Positions 9,612-18,561 of a stretch of 64,000 nt of DNA are shown one piece after another. The DNA is from Paracoccus seriniphilus (GTDB lineage: Bacteria; Pseudomonadota; Alphaproteobacteria; Rhodobacterales; Rhodobacteraceae). Made by a program: the position numbers and the translations under genes. How positions within the stretch are numbered: the stretch's first letter is position 1; the number at the start of each line of letters is the position of its first letter. The notes beneath the pieces were generated by a model, which worked only from the letters and a program-made list of their open reading frames with translations, was not told the DNA's origin and did no database searches. The stretch lies in NCBI RefSeq assembly GCF_028553745.1, contig NZ_CP067132.1, positions 310,001 to 374,000 of the forward strand, written 5' to 3'.

Positions 9612-11099
9612 TCATGCCCTGCTGTCGCGGCGCGACAACACCAGCGACAGGATCAGGAATCCCGCCGTCACGCCATAGATCACCAGCGCAATCGGGCTTT
9701 GAAACAGAATGGTGAAGTCACCGCCCGAGATCGACAACGCCCGTCTGAGGTTGTTTTCCATATCCATCCCCAGAAGCAGTCCCAGAACCACCGGCACAAG
9801 CGAGAAATCCAGCTTGCGCAGGACGAAGCCAAGGATGCCGAACCCGACCATGACCATCAGATCAAAAGCGGCATGGGTAATGGCGTAGACGCCCAGATAG
9901 CTGATCGCCACCACCAGCGGCATCAGCCCCCAGACCGGCAGGCCCAGAACCCGCGTGAACATCCCTATCAACGGCAGGTTAAGCACCAGCAGCACGACAT
10001 TCGCCAGATAAAGCGCCGCCACCAGCCCCCAGACCAGATCGGGGCTGCGCTGGAACAACAACGGTCCGGGCTGGATATTCAACGAGATCAGCATCGCCAG
10101 CATCACCGCCGTCGTTCCCGACCCCGGCACACCCAGTGTCAGCATCGGGATCAGGGCTCCGCCACTGGCAGCGTTGTTTCCGGCCTCGGGGGCGGCTACG
10201 CCGCGCGGATCGCCCTGACCGAATGTGCCGGTCTTGTCGCTGACCCTCTTTTCGGCGCTATAGGCCATGACAGCCCCCAGAGAAGCCCCGGCCCCGGGCA
10301 GAATCCCCGCCACGAAGCCGATCAGAGAACCCCGGAAACTGGCACCCAGCCCCTCTTTGACGCGCGACAGGCGCGGAAAGACGCTGCCGGGCGGGACCAG
10401 ACCGCTGGCCTGCGCCCTGTCCTCCAGAAAGAAGAGGATCTCGGAAATCGCGAACAGGCCGACCAGCGCCACGATGGCATCGAACCCGTCGTAAAGATGG
10501 AAACTGCCAAAGGTATAGCGCGCCACACCCGTCGAAGGGTCCAGCCCGACGGTGCCCAGCATCAATCCCAGCAACGCCGCCAGCAAGGTCTTGCGCGGGT
10601 CGGTGCCGGTGATCCCGCCAATGGTGGCAAAGGCCATCACATACAGCGCGAAATAATCCGCCGGACCGAAATAGATCGCGGCCTTGGCCAGCATCGGTGC
10701 AAACAGCGTCAGCCCGATGGTCGCCAGCGTCGCCCCGATGAATGAGGCCACGCCCGAAATCGCCAGCGCATCGGCCGCCTGACCGTTCCGGGCCATCGGA
10801 TGGCCGTCCAGCGTGGTCATGATCGCCGGCTCGTCGCCCGGAATGTTCAGCAGGATCGCCGAAATCCGCCCGCCATACATGCAGCCGTAATAGACCGCTG
10901 CCAGCAGGATCATGGACGAGGTGGCGTCCAGTCCAAAGGCGAAGGTCAGCGGGATCAGGATCGCCACGCCGTTGACCGGCCCAAGCCCCGGCAGCGCCCC
11001 GATCAATGTTCCGACGAAACAACCTCCGACGATCAGCGCCAGATTGATCGGCAGAGCCGCAACGGCAAAGCCCGACCAGAGTGAAGACAGTATTTCCAT
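9612..11099 (-). CDS. tctA: Tripartite tricarboxylate transporter, large permease TctA
   Basis: A 495-residue protein with about 12 membrane segments and the internal repeat typical of TctA: GALPGLGPVNGVA near the N-terminus and GILPGAGASLGAVMA near the middle, both with the (A)xxPG motif. It forms the main channel of a secondary transporter that takes a carboxylate from the TctC binding protein. I chose the ATG at 11099, one base behind the tctB stop; a TTG three codons earlier is also possible. It is the last gene of GntR-tctC-tctB-tctA. Confidence 0.93.
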   Translation of the reverse strand: MEILSSLWSGFAVAALPINLALIVGGCFVGTLIGALPGLGPVNGVAILIPLTFAFGLDATSSMILLAAVYYGCMYGGRISAILLNIPGDEPAIMTTLDGHPMARNGQAADALAISGVASFIGATLATIGLTLFAPMLAKAAIYFGPADYFALYVMAFATIGGITGTDPRKTLLAALLGLMLGTVGLDPSTGVARYTFGSFHLYDGFDAIVALVGLFAISEILFFLEDRAQASGLVPPGSVFPRLSRVKEGLGASFRGSLIGFVAGILPGAGASLGAVMAYSAEKRVSDKTGTFGQGDPRGVAAPEAGNNAASGGALIPMLTLGVPGSGTTAVMLAMLISLNIQPGPLLFQRSPDLVWGLVAALYLANVVLLVLNLPLIGMFTRVLGLPVWGLMPLVVAISYLGVYAITHAAFDLMVMVGFGILGFVLRKLDFSLVPVVLGLLLGMDMENNLRRALSISGGDFTILFQSPIALVIYGVTAGFLILSLVLSRRDSRA

Positions 11100-11100
11100 G

Positions 11101-11532
11101 TCAGCCAAACCACGTCCCGATCAGCGGCAGGGGCAGCCCCATGATCCGATCGAACAGAAGATACAGCCCCGGCGCGGCAATGGCTGCGGTCAGCAGCCCC
11201 TTGACCGGCGGCGCCCCCATCATCAGCGACAACCCGAGGATCGCCCCGAAACTTGCCGGCACAAAGCCAAGCGGCTCCAGAAGCAGCGCATAGCCCAGCA
11301 ACAGCGCAACGGCCGCGCCCTGGCGCAACAGGCCTGCGCCATCGGCCCAACGTGCGTTGTGGCGCGGCCAGACGGCCAGCGACACCCCCAGGATCATCGC
11401 CGGAATCCCGATCACACGGGGAAAGATTGCAGGCCCCAGCGGATCGCCAAAGCCCGCAGTATATCCTGCTGACAGCCAGACATATCCGGCTGCCAACAGG
11501 AAAAATACACATCCGGCCAACCGGTCGGTCAC
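11101..11532 (-). CDS. tctB: Tripartite tricarboxylate transporter, small permease TctB
   Basis: A 143-residue protein with four predicted membrane segments (AGCVFFLLAAGYVWLSAG near the start, then ~37-55, ~75-92, ~100-130), as in TctB. It is poorly conserved in sequence, and the call rests on size, topology and its place between tctC and tctA. The start is a GTG at 11532 that overlaps the tctC stop by GTGA. Confidence 0.85.
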   Translation of the reverse strand: MTDRLAGCVFFLLAAGYVWLSAGYTAGFGDPLGPAIFPRVIGIPAMILGVSLAVWPRHNARWADGAGLLRQGAAVALLLGYALLLEPLGFVPASFGAILGLSLMMGAPPVKGLLTAAIAAPGLYLLFDRIMGLPLPLIGTWFG

Positions 11533-12494
11533 TGAATGACCCCGATCTGGCGCGAGATGTCTGCCATCTGTTCTTCCTGCTGTGCGACATAGGTTGCGAA
11601 ATCATCGCCGCCGCGCCAGATGGGTTCAAGGCCGCTGTTCGTGGCAACCTCTTTCCATTCATCCGAGTCATACAGGTTCTGCAGACGTTCGACCCAGGCG
11701 GCATAGTCTTCGTCGCTGACATCGCCGCCAGTGTAGAAACCGCGCCAGTTGTAACCGGTCACGTCATATCCCTGGGACACGGCCGTGGGCAGATCAGGGA
11801 ACGCCGAGATCGGCTCATCCGCGAGAACCGCCAGAACACGGATATCGCCGGATTCGATGAAGCCCTTGATCTCGCCCAGATCGGTCGAGACAACGCCGAC
11901 CTGACCGCCCATCATCTGGGTCACGGCAGGGCTGCCGCCGTCAAACTGGACCCAGCGGATGGCCGAAATATCCTCGATCCCCGCAGCCTGTGCCAGCATC
12001 ATCAGGCGGATATGGTCCCATCCGCCCGCTCCGGTCGAACCGGCAGTTGCAACCGAGGTCACATCCTCTTTCAGCGCCGCCATCAGATCGTCCAGCGTCT
12101 GATAGGGGCTGTCGGAATCCACCGCGATCACGCCGACATCGGCACCCAGCATGCCCACCCAGCGCATCGTGTCGATACCGGCGGGATATTTCCCCTGGGC
12201 GATCTGGGTGATCCCCACGGTCGAGGTGGCGACCAGCAGATCGGCGTCATCGGCACGCTTGCCGGCCACATTGGCGAAAGCCACCGCGCCGACGCCGCCG
12301 GGCATGTTGGTCACCTGAACATTGCCATCCACCAGCTCAAGCTGGGTCAGCAAACGTCCGACTTCGCGGCAGGTGAAATCCCAGCCGCCACCGGGATCCG
12401 CCGGGGCGATGCATTCGGTCGCCATGGCGGGCACGGCGAACAACAAGGCCGAGGCCAGCCCCGCTGCCTTCAGTCCGGTCATTTTCCAGATCAT
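11529..12494 (-). CDS. tctC: Tripartite tricarboxylate transporter substrate-binding protein TctC
   Basis: A 321-residue periplasmic binding protein (Bug/TctC family). The signal peptide is at residues 1-24 (KMTGLKAAGLASALLFAVPAMA), followed by IAPADPGGGWDFTCREVGRLL, the family's first ligand-loop segment, and TNMPGGVGAVAFANVAGKRADD. It should deliver a carboxylate to TctBA. The ATG at 12494 has a strong GGGAGGAAG site; the longer frame runs into the GntR gene. The downstream context (HMG-CoA lyase and a CoA-transferase on the divergent operon) suggests a branched dicarboxylate such as 3-hydroxy-3-methylglutarate or citramalate. Confidence 0.93.
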   Translation of the reverse strand: MIWKMTGLKAAGLASALLFAVPAMATECIAPADPGGGWDFTCREVGRLLTQLELVDGNVQVTNMPGGVGAVAFANVAGKRADDADLLVATSTVGITQIAQGKYPAGIDTMRWVGMLGADVGVIAVDSDSPYQTLDDLMAALKEDVTSVATAGSTGAGGWDHIRLMMLAQAAGIEDISAIRWVQFDGGSPAVTQMMGGQVGVVSTDLGEIKGFIESGDIRVLAVLADEPISAFPDLPTAVSQGYDVTGYNWRGFYTGGDVSDEDYAAWVERLQNLYDSDEWKEVATNSGLEPIWRGGDDFATYVAQQEEQMADISRQIGVIQ

Positions 12495-12516
12495 TGTCTT
12501 CCTCCCTTGGTAAAAG

Positions 12517-13197
12517 TTAACTATCGACGACTCCGCGTCGCCCGACAAACTGCCGCGCGGATTCGATCGCCGCGCAGACCTCTTCCCGGACCGCCGCCGA
12601 ATGGGCCAACACCGCCTTGGCGGCACCTTCGCCATCGCCTGCGGCGATCAGATCCAGAATATGACTGTGTTCGCGATGGGTCTTGTTGCGCCCTTCCTCA
12701 GAGGCAAAGCTGAGCCAGCGCGCCCGCAATGTGCGCAGGGTGACATCCTGCATGGCGGCCTCGAGGCATCTGTTGCGTGACAGCGCCGCGCAACGAACGT
12801 GAAAATCCAGCCCCATGTTCAGCCAGCGTTCCGGCGTGAACTCATCATGGCTGAAATTGATGCTGTCGCGGATCGCCTTGATCTCCTCGGGGGTAGCCAG
12901 CCGCGTTGCCAGACGGATCGCAGCCGGCTCGACGATGTCGCGAAAGGTGAAAACTTCCTCGACTTCGGCAATATCGAAAGGCGCGACGATATAGCTGCGC
13001 CCTTCACGCTGGACCAGACCGTCGCGAACCAGATGAAACAGCGCCTCGCGGATCGGCGTGCGCGAGACCTTGAACTGCGCCTCCAGCGCACGTTCGCTGA
13101 CAGGCTCTCCGGGCACCAGCTCCAGCGACAGAATCGCGAAACGCAGGCGCGACAACAGGCCTTGCTGATCCTGGTTTTTGCCCTCGAATCCGGTCAT
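12517..13197 (-). CDS. GntR-family regulator, FadR/FCD type
   Basis: A 226-residue regulator. A winged helix at ~10-75 (VSERALEAQFKVSRTPIREALFHLVRDGLV) is followed by an all-helical FCD effector domain (~80-215) with metal-ligand-type residues such as the His of LDFHVRC. The ATG at 13197 follows AAGGGAG. It stands first in the tct operon, 22 bases before tctC, and is divergent from the HMG-CoA lyase operon; a perfect TGGTATACCA operator lies between them. It most likely represses both operons until the imported acid or its CoA ester appears (inference). Confidence 0.92.
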   Translation of the reverse strand: MTGFEGKNQDQQGLLSRLRFAILSLELVPGEPVSERALEAQFKVSRTPIREALFHLVRDGLVQREGRSYIVAPFDIAEVEEVFTFRDIVEPAAIRLATRLATPEEIKAIRDSINFSHDEFTPERWLNMGLDFHVRCAALSRNRCLEAAMQDVTLRTLRARWLSFASEEGRNKTHREHSHILDLIAAGDGEGAAKAVLAHSAAVREEVCAAIESARQFVGRRGVVDS

Positions 13198-13215
13198 TGA
13201 CGTCTCCCTTGTCGT

Positions 13216-13225
13216 TGGTATACCA
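13216..13225. promoter_or_regulatory. GntR/FCD-type operator palindrome
   Basis: TGGTATACCA is a perfect 10-bp palindrome of the T-G-G-T-N-T-A-C-C-A kind bound by FCD-type GntR regulators. It sits in the 73-base gap between the GntR start (13197) and the HMG-CoA lyase start (13271), where it could control both directions. Confidence 0.7.
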
Positions 13226-13270
13226 CTTCGGCATTCTGATGCAACGGCATTTCGATGGGAGGAAATCCGC

Positions 13271-14224
13271 ATGCTGACCCCGATCAAGGGATTCCCCGAG
13301 CGCGCCATCCTGACCGAGGTCGGCCCCCGCGATGGCCTGCAATCCGAGCCGGTTTTCGTGCCGACAGAACGCAAGATCGAACTGGTTCACGCCCTGATCG
13401 GTGCGGGCCTGCGCCGGTTCGAGATCACCTCATTCGTTTCCCCCCGCGCGGTACCGCAGATGCGGGACGCGGCGCAGGTTCTGGCGGCATTTCGCGGGCG
13501 TGACGACCTGCATCTGACCGCCCTGGTTCCCAATGTCCGCGGCGCCGAAGCCGCCATCGAGGCCGGCGCAGATGCGCTGGTGCTGTTCGCCTCGGCCTCG
13601 GAAAGCCACAATCTCAAGAACGTCAACCGCAGCCGTGCGGACTCGCTGGCCGGATTTGCCGAGATCGCACGCCTGGCCGAGGGCAGCGGCACCGCCCTGC
13701 AGGGTGCGATCGCGACCGCCTTCGGCTGCCCCTTCGAAGGCAATGTAGCCATCGAAGCCGTCGTCGATCAGGCCAAGGCCTATCGCGATCTGGGCATGGG
13801 TTATATCACCCTTGGCGACACCACCGGCATGGCAACACCAGCAAATGTCATCGAGCTCGTGCAGGCCCTGCGTCCGGTTCTGGAGGGCGTCGATCTGGCC
13901 CTGCATTTTCACAATACCCGTGGCGTCGGACTGGCCTGCGCCTATGCCGGATTGTCGCTTGGGGTGACGCATTTCGAATCCAGCATCGGCGGCCTGGGCG
14001 GCTGCCCCTTTGTTCCGCGGGCCACCGGCAATATCGCGACCGAAGATCTGGCCTACATGCTGGAGGAAAGCGGCGTGCAGACCGATCTGGACCTGGAGCG
14101 TCTGATCAGCGCGGCCGAACTGGCAGAAGAACTGGTGGGGCGTGAATTGCCCGGACAGGTGATGAAAGCGGGGCCGCGACTGAAGACCGCGGCAATGGAC
14201 AGCGTGAGGACAGCAAATGGCTGA
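13271..14224 (+). CDS. Hydroxymethylglutaryl-CoA lyase-like aldolase
   Basis: A 317-residue TIM-barrel lyase of the HMGL family. It has the N-terminal LTEVGPRDGLQSEP active-site loop, HFHNTRGVGLA with the metal-binding His pair, and the C-terminal SIGGLGGCPFVPRATGNIATED loop with the catalytic Cys. It should split 3-hydroxy-3-methylglutaryl-CoA (or a close analogue) into acetyl-CoA and acetoacetate. The ATG at 13271 follows GGGAGGAAA. The next gene starts 8 bases before its stop, so a CoA-transferase probably supplies the CoA ester. Confidence 0.92.
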   Translation: MLTPIKGFPERAILTEVGPRDGLQSEPVFVPTERKIELVHALIGAGLRRFEITSFVSPRAVPQMRDAAQVLAAFRGRDDLHLTALVPNVRGAEAAIEAGADALVLFASASESHNLKNVNRSRADSLAGFAEIARLAEGSGTALQGAIATAFGCPFEGNVAIEAVVDQAKAYRDLGMGYITLGDTTGMATPANVIELVQALRPVLEGVDLALHFHNTRGVGLACAYAGLSLGVTHFESSIGGLGGCPFVPRATGNIATEDLAYMLEESGVQTDLDLERLISAAELAEELVGRELPGQVMKAGPRLKTAAMDSVRTANG

Positions 14225-15419
14225 AGCAATCAAGGGGCCGCTGGACGGGCTGCGCGTGATCGACCTGACGCGCGTGCTGTCAGGGCCATTCTGCACGATG
14301 ATCCTGGGGGACCTGGGCGCAGATGTCATCAAGATCGAGCCGCCAAAGGGCGATCCGGTGCGAGCACAAGGCACCATGACCGAAGGCCATTCGGGATATT
14401 TCGCCGGGTTCAACCGCAACAAGCGCTCGGTCGTGCTGGATCTTTACAGCGATGCAGGCAAGGCAGTGCTGCGCCGCCTGCTGGCCGAGGCAGACGTGCT
14501 GGTCGAGAACTTCCGCCCCGGCACGCTGGACAAGCTGGGCCTAGGCGAAGCCGCCGTGAAAGAACTGAACCCGCGCCTGATCGTGGCCAGCATCAATGGC
14601 TATGGCAGCACCGGCCCCTACAAGGATCGTCCCGCCTTTGATTTCATTGCTCAGGCAATGAGCGGCTTCATGGGCGTGAATGGCGAAGCCGACGGCCCGC
14701 CGATGCGCGCGGCCCCCCCGGTCAGCGATCTGGTTGCGGGCATCTATGCGGCCCTGGGAATTCTTGCCTCGGTCATCGGGCGCGAAAGGACCGGGCAGGG
14801 CCAGACGGTCGAAGTGGCCATGGTGAACGGTTTGCTCAGCCTGATGGCCTATCTGTCCTCGGAATATTTCGCGACGCACAAGGTGCCCGCCCGCACCGGC
14901 AATGATCACCCGCTGGTCTATCCCTATGGGCTATTCACCTGTTCGGACGGCCAGATCGCCGTGGCGAATTCGCATGACCAGATCCTGACGCGTTTTCTGG
15001 ACACGCTGGATCTGGGCTGGGTGATGAGCGACCCCCGCTATGACAGCAACCCCAAGCGCATGGCCGCACGCGAGGAATTGCGCGACCTGATCAATGGTCG
15101 CATGGCCGGAAAGAGCCAGGAGCATTGGCTGGGCATATTGAACAAGGCCGGCGTGCCCTGCGGCATCGTTCAGGATCTGGCGCAGGTTTTCTCGGATCCG
15201 CAGATCAAGGCGCAAGAAATGGTTCTTCAGGCCCCCTGGCAGGACGGGCCATCCCAGCCGGTTCTGGGTTTTCCGGTCAAGCTGGGCTCGACCCCCTGCG
15301 CCATCCACCAGCCCGTGCCGCAACTGGGCGGAGGCACCGAGCAGGTTCTGGCAGAATTCGGCTTTGGCAGCGAAGAAATCCGGCAGTTGGTTGAACAGGG
15401 TGTCGCGGGCAGTCGCTGA
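14217..15419 (+). CDS. CaiB/BaiF-type (class III) CoA-transferase
   Basis: A 400-residue family III CoA-transferase. It shows the standard start (PLDGLRVIDLTRVLSGPFCTMILGDLGADVIKIE), FNRNKRSVVLDL, and the central NGYGSTGPYKDRPAFDFIAQAMSG segment that includes the catalytic Asp. It moves CoA between carboxylates through an acyl-enzyme. The overlap with the HMG-CoA lyase gene and the TctCBA importer opposite suggest activation of an imported dicarboxylate. The related human enzyme SUGCT accepts glutarate and 3-hydroxy-3-methylglutarate, which fits, but the substrate here is inferred. Confidence 0.92.
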   Translation: MAEAIKGPLDGLRVIDLTRVLSGPFCTMILGDLGADVIKIEPPKGDPVRAQGTMTEGHSGYFAGFNRNKRSVVLDLYSDAGKAVLRRLLAEADVLVENFRPGTLDKLGLGEAAVKELNPRLIVASINGYGSTGPYKDRPAFDFIAQAMSGFMGVNGEADGPPMRAAPPVSDLVAGIYAALGILASVIGRERTGQGQTVEVAMVNGLLSLMAYLSSEYFATHKVPARTGNDHPLVYPYGLFTCSDGQIAVANSHDQILTRFLDTLDLGWVMSDPRYDSNPKRMAAREELRDLINGRMAGKSQEHWLGILNKAGVPCGIVQDLAQVFSDPQIKAQEMVLQAPWQDGPSQPVLGFPVKLGSTPCAIHQPVPQLGGGTEQVLAEFGFGSEEIRQLVEQGVAGSR

Positions 15420-15516
15420 TCTCGGTGCAGGCGGGCAAAAGGCCGCAGCGTGACAACTCGACAGGCTTCGCGCGCACGGCGTAAAGCTGGGGCAAACGTC
15501 AGCAAAAGGACGCGCC

Positions 15517-16713
15517 ATGCCCATCAGCCCCGCCGCCCCTGCCGCCACCGATCTGGATCGCGCATTGGCGACATTTCATCCCGTCTCGGTCCAGCCCTTC
15601 GCCATCACCGCCTATCGGGACCGGCTGACCTCACTGCAGGGTCTGATCCGCAACGCGGGACTGGCAGCGGTCTGGCTGGATGCCTCCAGTTCGCTGACCT
15701 ATTTCACCGGCCTGAAGCTGGGCCAGTCCGAACGCATCCACGGCGCGCTGATCTGCGCTGATGGCCCGCCCGTCTATCTGACCCCGGTCTTCGAAGCGCC
15801 GAAACTGGAAAGCCTGCTGCGCATTCCCGGCCCGATGCTGATGTGGGAAGAGGACGAGGATCCCTATGCCCTCGTGGCGCGCCATCTGGCCGATCTGCCG
15901 GGGCGCGGCCTTGCGCTGGACCCGGCGACGCCGTTCCGCTTTGCATCCGGGATGATGTCGGCACTGGAGGGACAGGTCGCTTCCGCGGGGGACCATATCG
16001 CGGCGTTGCGACAGGTCAAATCCGCGGTAGAGATCGCCATCATCCAGGCTGCGATGGATGTCAGTTGGCAGGTTCAGCGCGCGGTTCATCGCGGGCTGCG
16101 TATTGGCATCAGCACGTCCGAGGTCGGACAATTCATCGATGCCGCCCATCGCGCTGCCGGTCTGAAGCCGCTGTTCCATGCCGTGCAGTTCGGAGAGGCC
16201 ACGGCCTATCCCCATGGTGTGCCCCATCCCCAGATTTTGCAGGATGGCGACATGGTGCTGGTGGATATGGGCGGCACCCTGCAGGGTTATCAATCCGACA
16301 TCACCCGCAGCTATGTCTTTGGCAGCCCGACGGCGCGGCAAAGGCACCTGTGGCACATCGAACATGCCGCCCACCGCGCGGCTTTCGCCGCCGCCCGTCC
16401 CGGCGCCGCCTGCGAAGAGGTTGACGCCGCCGCGCGCGCGGTCATCACCAAGGCGGGCTTCGGACCCGGCTATCAGGTGCCCGGCCTGCCCCATCGCACC
16501 GGACACGGGCTGGGGCTGGATATCCACGAAGAACCCTGGATCGTGAAGGGGAACCGCACACCCCTGCAGCCGGGCATGGTTTTTTCCATAGAGCCGATGC
16601 TTTGCGTCTATGGAGAATGCGGTATCCGTCTGGAAGATATTGTTTACATGACTCAGGACGGACCGCGCTGGTTCAGCCCGCCCTCGCCCGAACTGGACCG
16701 CCCCTTCGGCTAG
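15517..16713 (+). CDS. M24 family metallopeptidase (Xaa-Pro peptidase-like)
   Basis: A 398-residue pita-bread enzyme. The C-terminal half carries the five metal ligands in order: two Asp (MVLVDMGGTL, YQSDITRSY), His in GHGLGLDIHEEP, and two Glu (FSIEPMLC, GIRLEDIVYM). The N-terminal half is the creatinase-like domain. No signal peptide, so cytoplasmic. It probably releases N-terminal residues from Xaa-Pro peptides. An AAAGGACG site precedes the ATG. It sits between the CoA-transferase gene and a peptide ABC transporter, and peptide breakdown after import is a reasonable role. Confidence 0.88.
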   Translation: MPISPAAPAATDLDRALATFHPVSVQPFAITAYRDRLTSLQGLIRNAGLAAVWLDASSSLTYFTGLKLGQSERIHGALICADGPPVYLTPVFEAPKLESLLRIPGPMLMWEEDEDPYALVARHLADLPGRGLALDPATPFRFASGMMSALEGQVASAGDHIAALRQVKSAVEIAIIQAAMDVSWQVQRAVHRGLRIGISTSEVGQFIDAAHRAAGLKPLFHAVQFGEATAYPHGVPHPQILQDGDMVLVDMGGTLQGYQSDITRSYVFGSPTARQRHLWHIEHAAHRAAFAAARPGAACEEVDAAARAVITKAGFGPGYQVPGLPHRTGHGLGLDIHEEPWIVKGNRTPLQPGMVFSIEPMLCVYGECGIRLEDIVYMTQDGPRWFSPPSPELDRPFG

Positions 16714-16885
16714 ATCGGGATGACCCTGCGTCGCACTTGCAGTTCCTGCAGGAAAATTATCTCTAATATGTGAAGGCAGTAGAAAACCCGCCTCTTCCGG
16801 GTATATGCCTATGAAATAAGCACTGCGAATCCTTCCGGGGATAACGCGGTCACCCGTTCAACAGTGAGCGAAAAGGAACATTCGC

Positions 16886-18487
16886 ATGAGATTTCTGTCC
16901 CGCAGCCTTCTTGCCGTTTCGGCGCTGGCCCTGACCACCGCCGTCGCCGAAGCAAAAACCTTTGTCTATTGCTCGGAAGCGTCGCCCGAAGGTTTCGATC
17001 CCTCGCCCTATACATCCGGCACGACATTCGACGCATCGGCGCACCCGATCTATAACCGTCTGACCGAATTCAAGAAAGGCACGACCGAGGTCGAACCGGG
17101 TCTGGCCGAAAGCTGGGAAGTCTCTGCCGACGGCACCGAATATACCTTCAAGTTGCGTCAGGGCGTGAAATGGCAGTCCAATGACGTCTTCACGCCCAGC
17201 CGCGATTTCAACGCCGATGATGTGATCTTCTCGTTCCTGCGCCAGGGCGACACCGAACATCCGTGGCATCAGTATATTCCGGGGCTGACCTATGAATATT
17301 ACACCGCGATGGACATGCCCAATCTGGTCAAATCCATCGAGAAGATCGACGACTATACCGTCAAGATCACGCTGACCCATCCCGAAGCGCCCTTCCTGGC
17401 CAATATCGCGATGCCCTTCGCCTCGATCCTGTCCAAGGAATATGCCGACACGCTTGAGGCAGCCGGCACGAAGGAAGACCTCAACAACAAGCCCATCGGC
17501 ACGGGGCCGTTCAAATTCGTGGCCTATCAGAAGGACGCGGTGATCCGTTACCAGAAGAACGACGATTACTGGGGCGAGGTGCCCAAGATCGACGATCTGG
17601 TCTTCGCCATCACCCCGGATTCCGCCGTGCGCCTGCAAAAGCTGAAGGCCGGCGAATGCCACCTGATGCCCTATCCCTCGCCCGCCGATCTGGACTCGAT
17701 CCGGGCGGATGAGAACCTGAAGCTGGACGAACAGCCCGGTCTGAATGTCGGCTATCTCGCCTATAACACCACGCAGGCACCCTTTGACAATCCAAAGGTG
17801 CGCAAGGCGCTGAACATGGCCATCAACAAGCAGGCCATCATCGACGCGGTATTCCAGGGCGCGGCCGAACCGGCCAAGAACCCCATCCCGCCGACCATGT
17901 GGTCCTATAATGACAGCATCGAGGATGATCCCTATGATCCCGAAGCCGCCAAGGCGATGCTGGAGGCCGAGGGCGTCACCGATCTGTCGATGAAGATCTG
18001 GGCAATGCCGGTTCAACGGCCCTATATGCCCAATGCCCGCCGCACGGCGGAACTGATGCAGGAAGACCTGTCCAAGGTCGGCGTCAAGGCCGAGATCGTC
18101 TCTTATGAATGGGGCGAATATCTGTCCAAATCCATGGAAGCCGGTCGCGATGGGGCGGTCATCCTGGGCTGGACGGGCGACAATGGCGATCCTGACAACT
18201 TCCTGTCGGTGCTGCTATCCTGCGATTCCGCCAAGGAAGGCGGCGCGAACCGTGCCTTCTGGTGCAACGAGGAGTTCTCGGATCTGCTGCAGCAGGCCAA
18301 GGTCACCGCTGACCCTGCCGAGCGCACAGGCCTGTATGAACAGGCTCAGGTCATCTTCAAGGAACAGGCCCCCTGGTTCACCATCGCGCATTCGACGCAA
18401 TATGTGCCGATGTCGACCAGGGTTTCGGGCTTCCAGATGAGCCCGCTTGGCGATTTCACCTTCGAGGACGTTGATCTGGCCGAGTAA
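16886..18487 (+). CDS. dppA: Dipeptide-type ABC transporter substrate-binding protein (DppA-like)
   Basis: A 533-residue family-5 extracytoplasmic binding protein. It has a signal peptide (1-23, [22 protein letters not shown]), then [26 protein letters not shown], which is the DppA-like start, and [23 protein letters not shown]. It captures peptides or similar compounds for DppBCDF. An AAAAGGAAC site precedes the ATG. A GC-rich hairpin directly after the gene separates it from the permease genes and probably lets it be made in excess. Confidence 0.93.
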   Translation: MRFLSRSLLAVSALALTTAVAEAKTFVYCSEASPEGFDPSPYTSGTTFDASAHPIYNRLTEFKKGTTEVEPGLAESWEVSADGTEYTFKLRQGVKWQSNDVFTPSRDFNADDVIFSFLRQGDTEHPWHQYIPGLTYEYYTAMDMPNLVKSIEKIDDYTVKITLTHPEAPFLANIAMPFASILSKEYADTLEAAGTKEDLNNKPIGTGPFKFVAYQKDAVIRYQKNDDYWGEVPKIDDLVFAITPDSAVRLQKLKAGECHLMPYPSPADLDSIRADENLKLDEQPGLNVGYLAYNTTQAPFDNPKVRKALNMAINKQAIIDAVFQGAAEPAKNPIPPTMWSYNDSIEDDPYDPEAAKAMLEAEGVTDLSMKIWAMPVQRPYMPNARRTAELMQEDLSKVGVKAEIVSYEWGEYLSKSMEAGRDGAVILGWTGDNGDPDNFLSVLLSCDSAKEGGANRAFWCNEEFSDLLQQAKVTADPAERTGLYEQAQVIFKEQAPWFTIAHSTQYVPMSTRVSGFQMSPLGDFTFEDVDLAE

Positions 18488-18517
18488 GCCAACCACGTCA
18501 TTACTGGCACCAGACGG

Positions 18518-18543
18518 ACGCGCGGGGCGGATACCCCGCGCGT
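18518..18543 (+). terminator. Intercistronic hairpin after dppA
   Basis: Arms ACGCGCGGGG and CCCCGCGCGT (10 bp, perfect) enclose a 6-base loop in the 74-base gap between dppA and dppB. There is no long T-run, so it is more likely a partial terminator or mRNA 3'-end stabiliser that raises binding-protein output relative to the permeases. Confidence 0.65.
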
Positions 18544-18561
18544 TCCTTCAGGAAAGAGGCC

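Noticed and set aside
16737..16769. Promoter before dppA (TTGCAG and TAATAT)
   Set aside because: Spacing between the two boxes is 21 bases, too long for a confident sigma-70 promoter.
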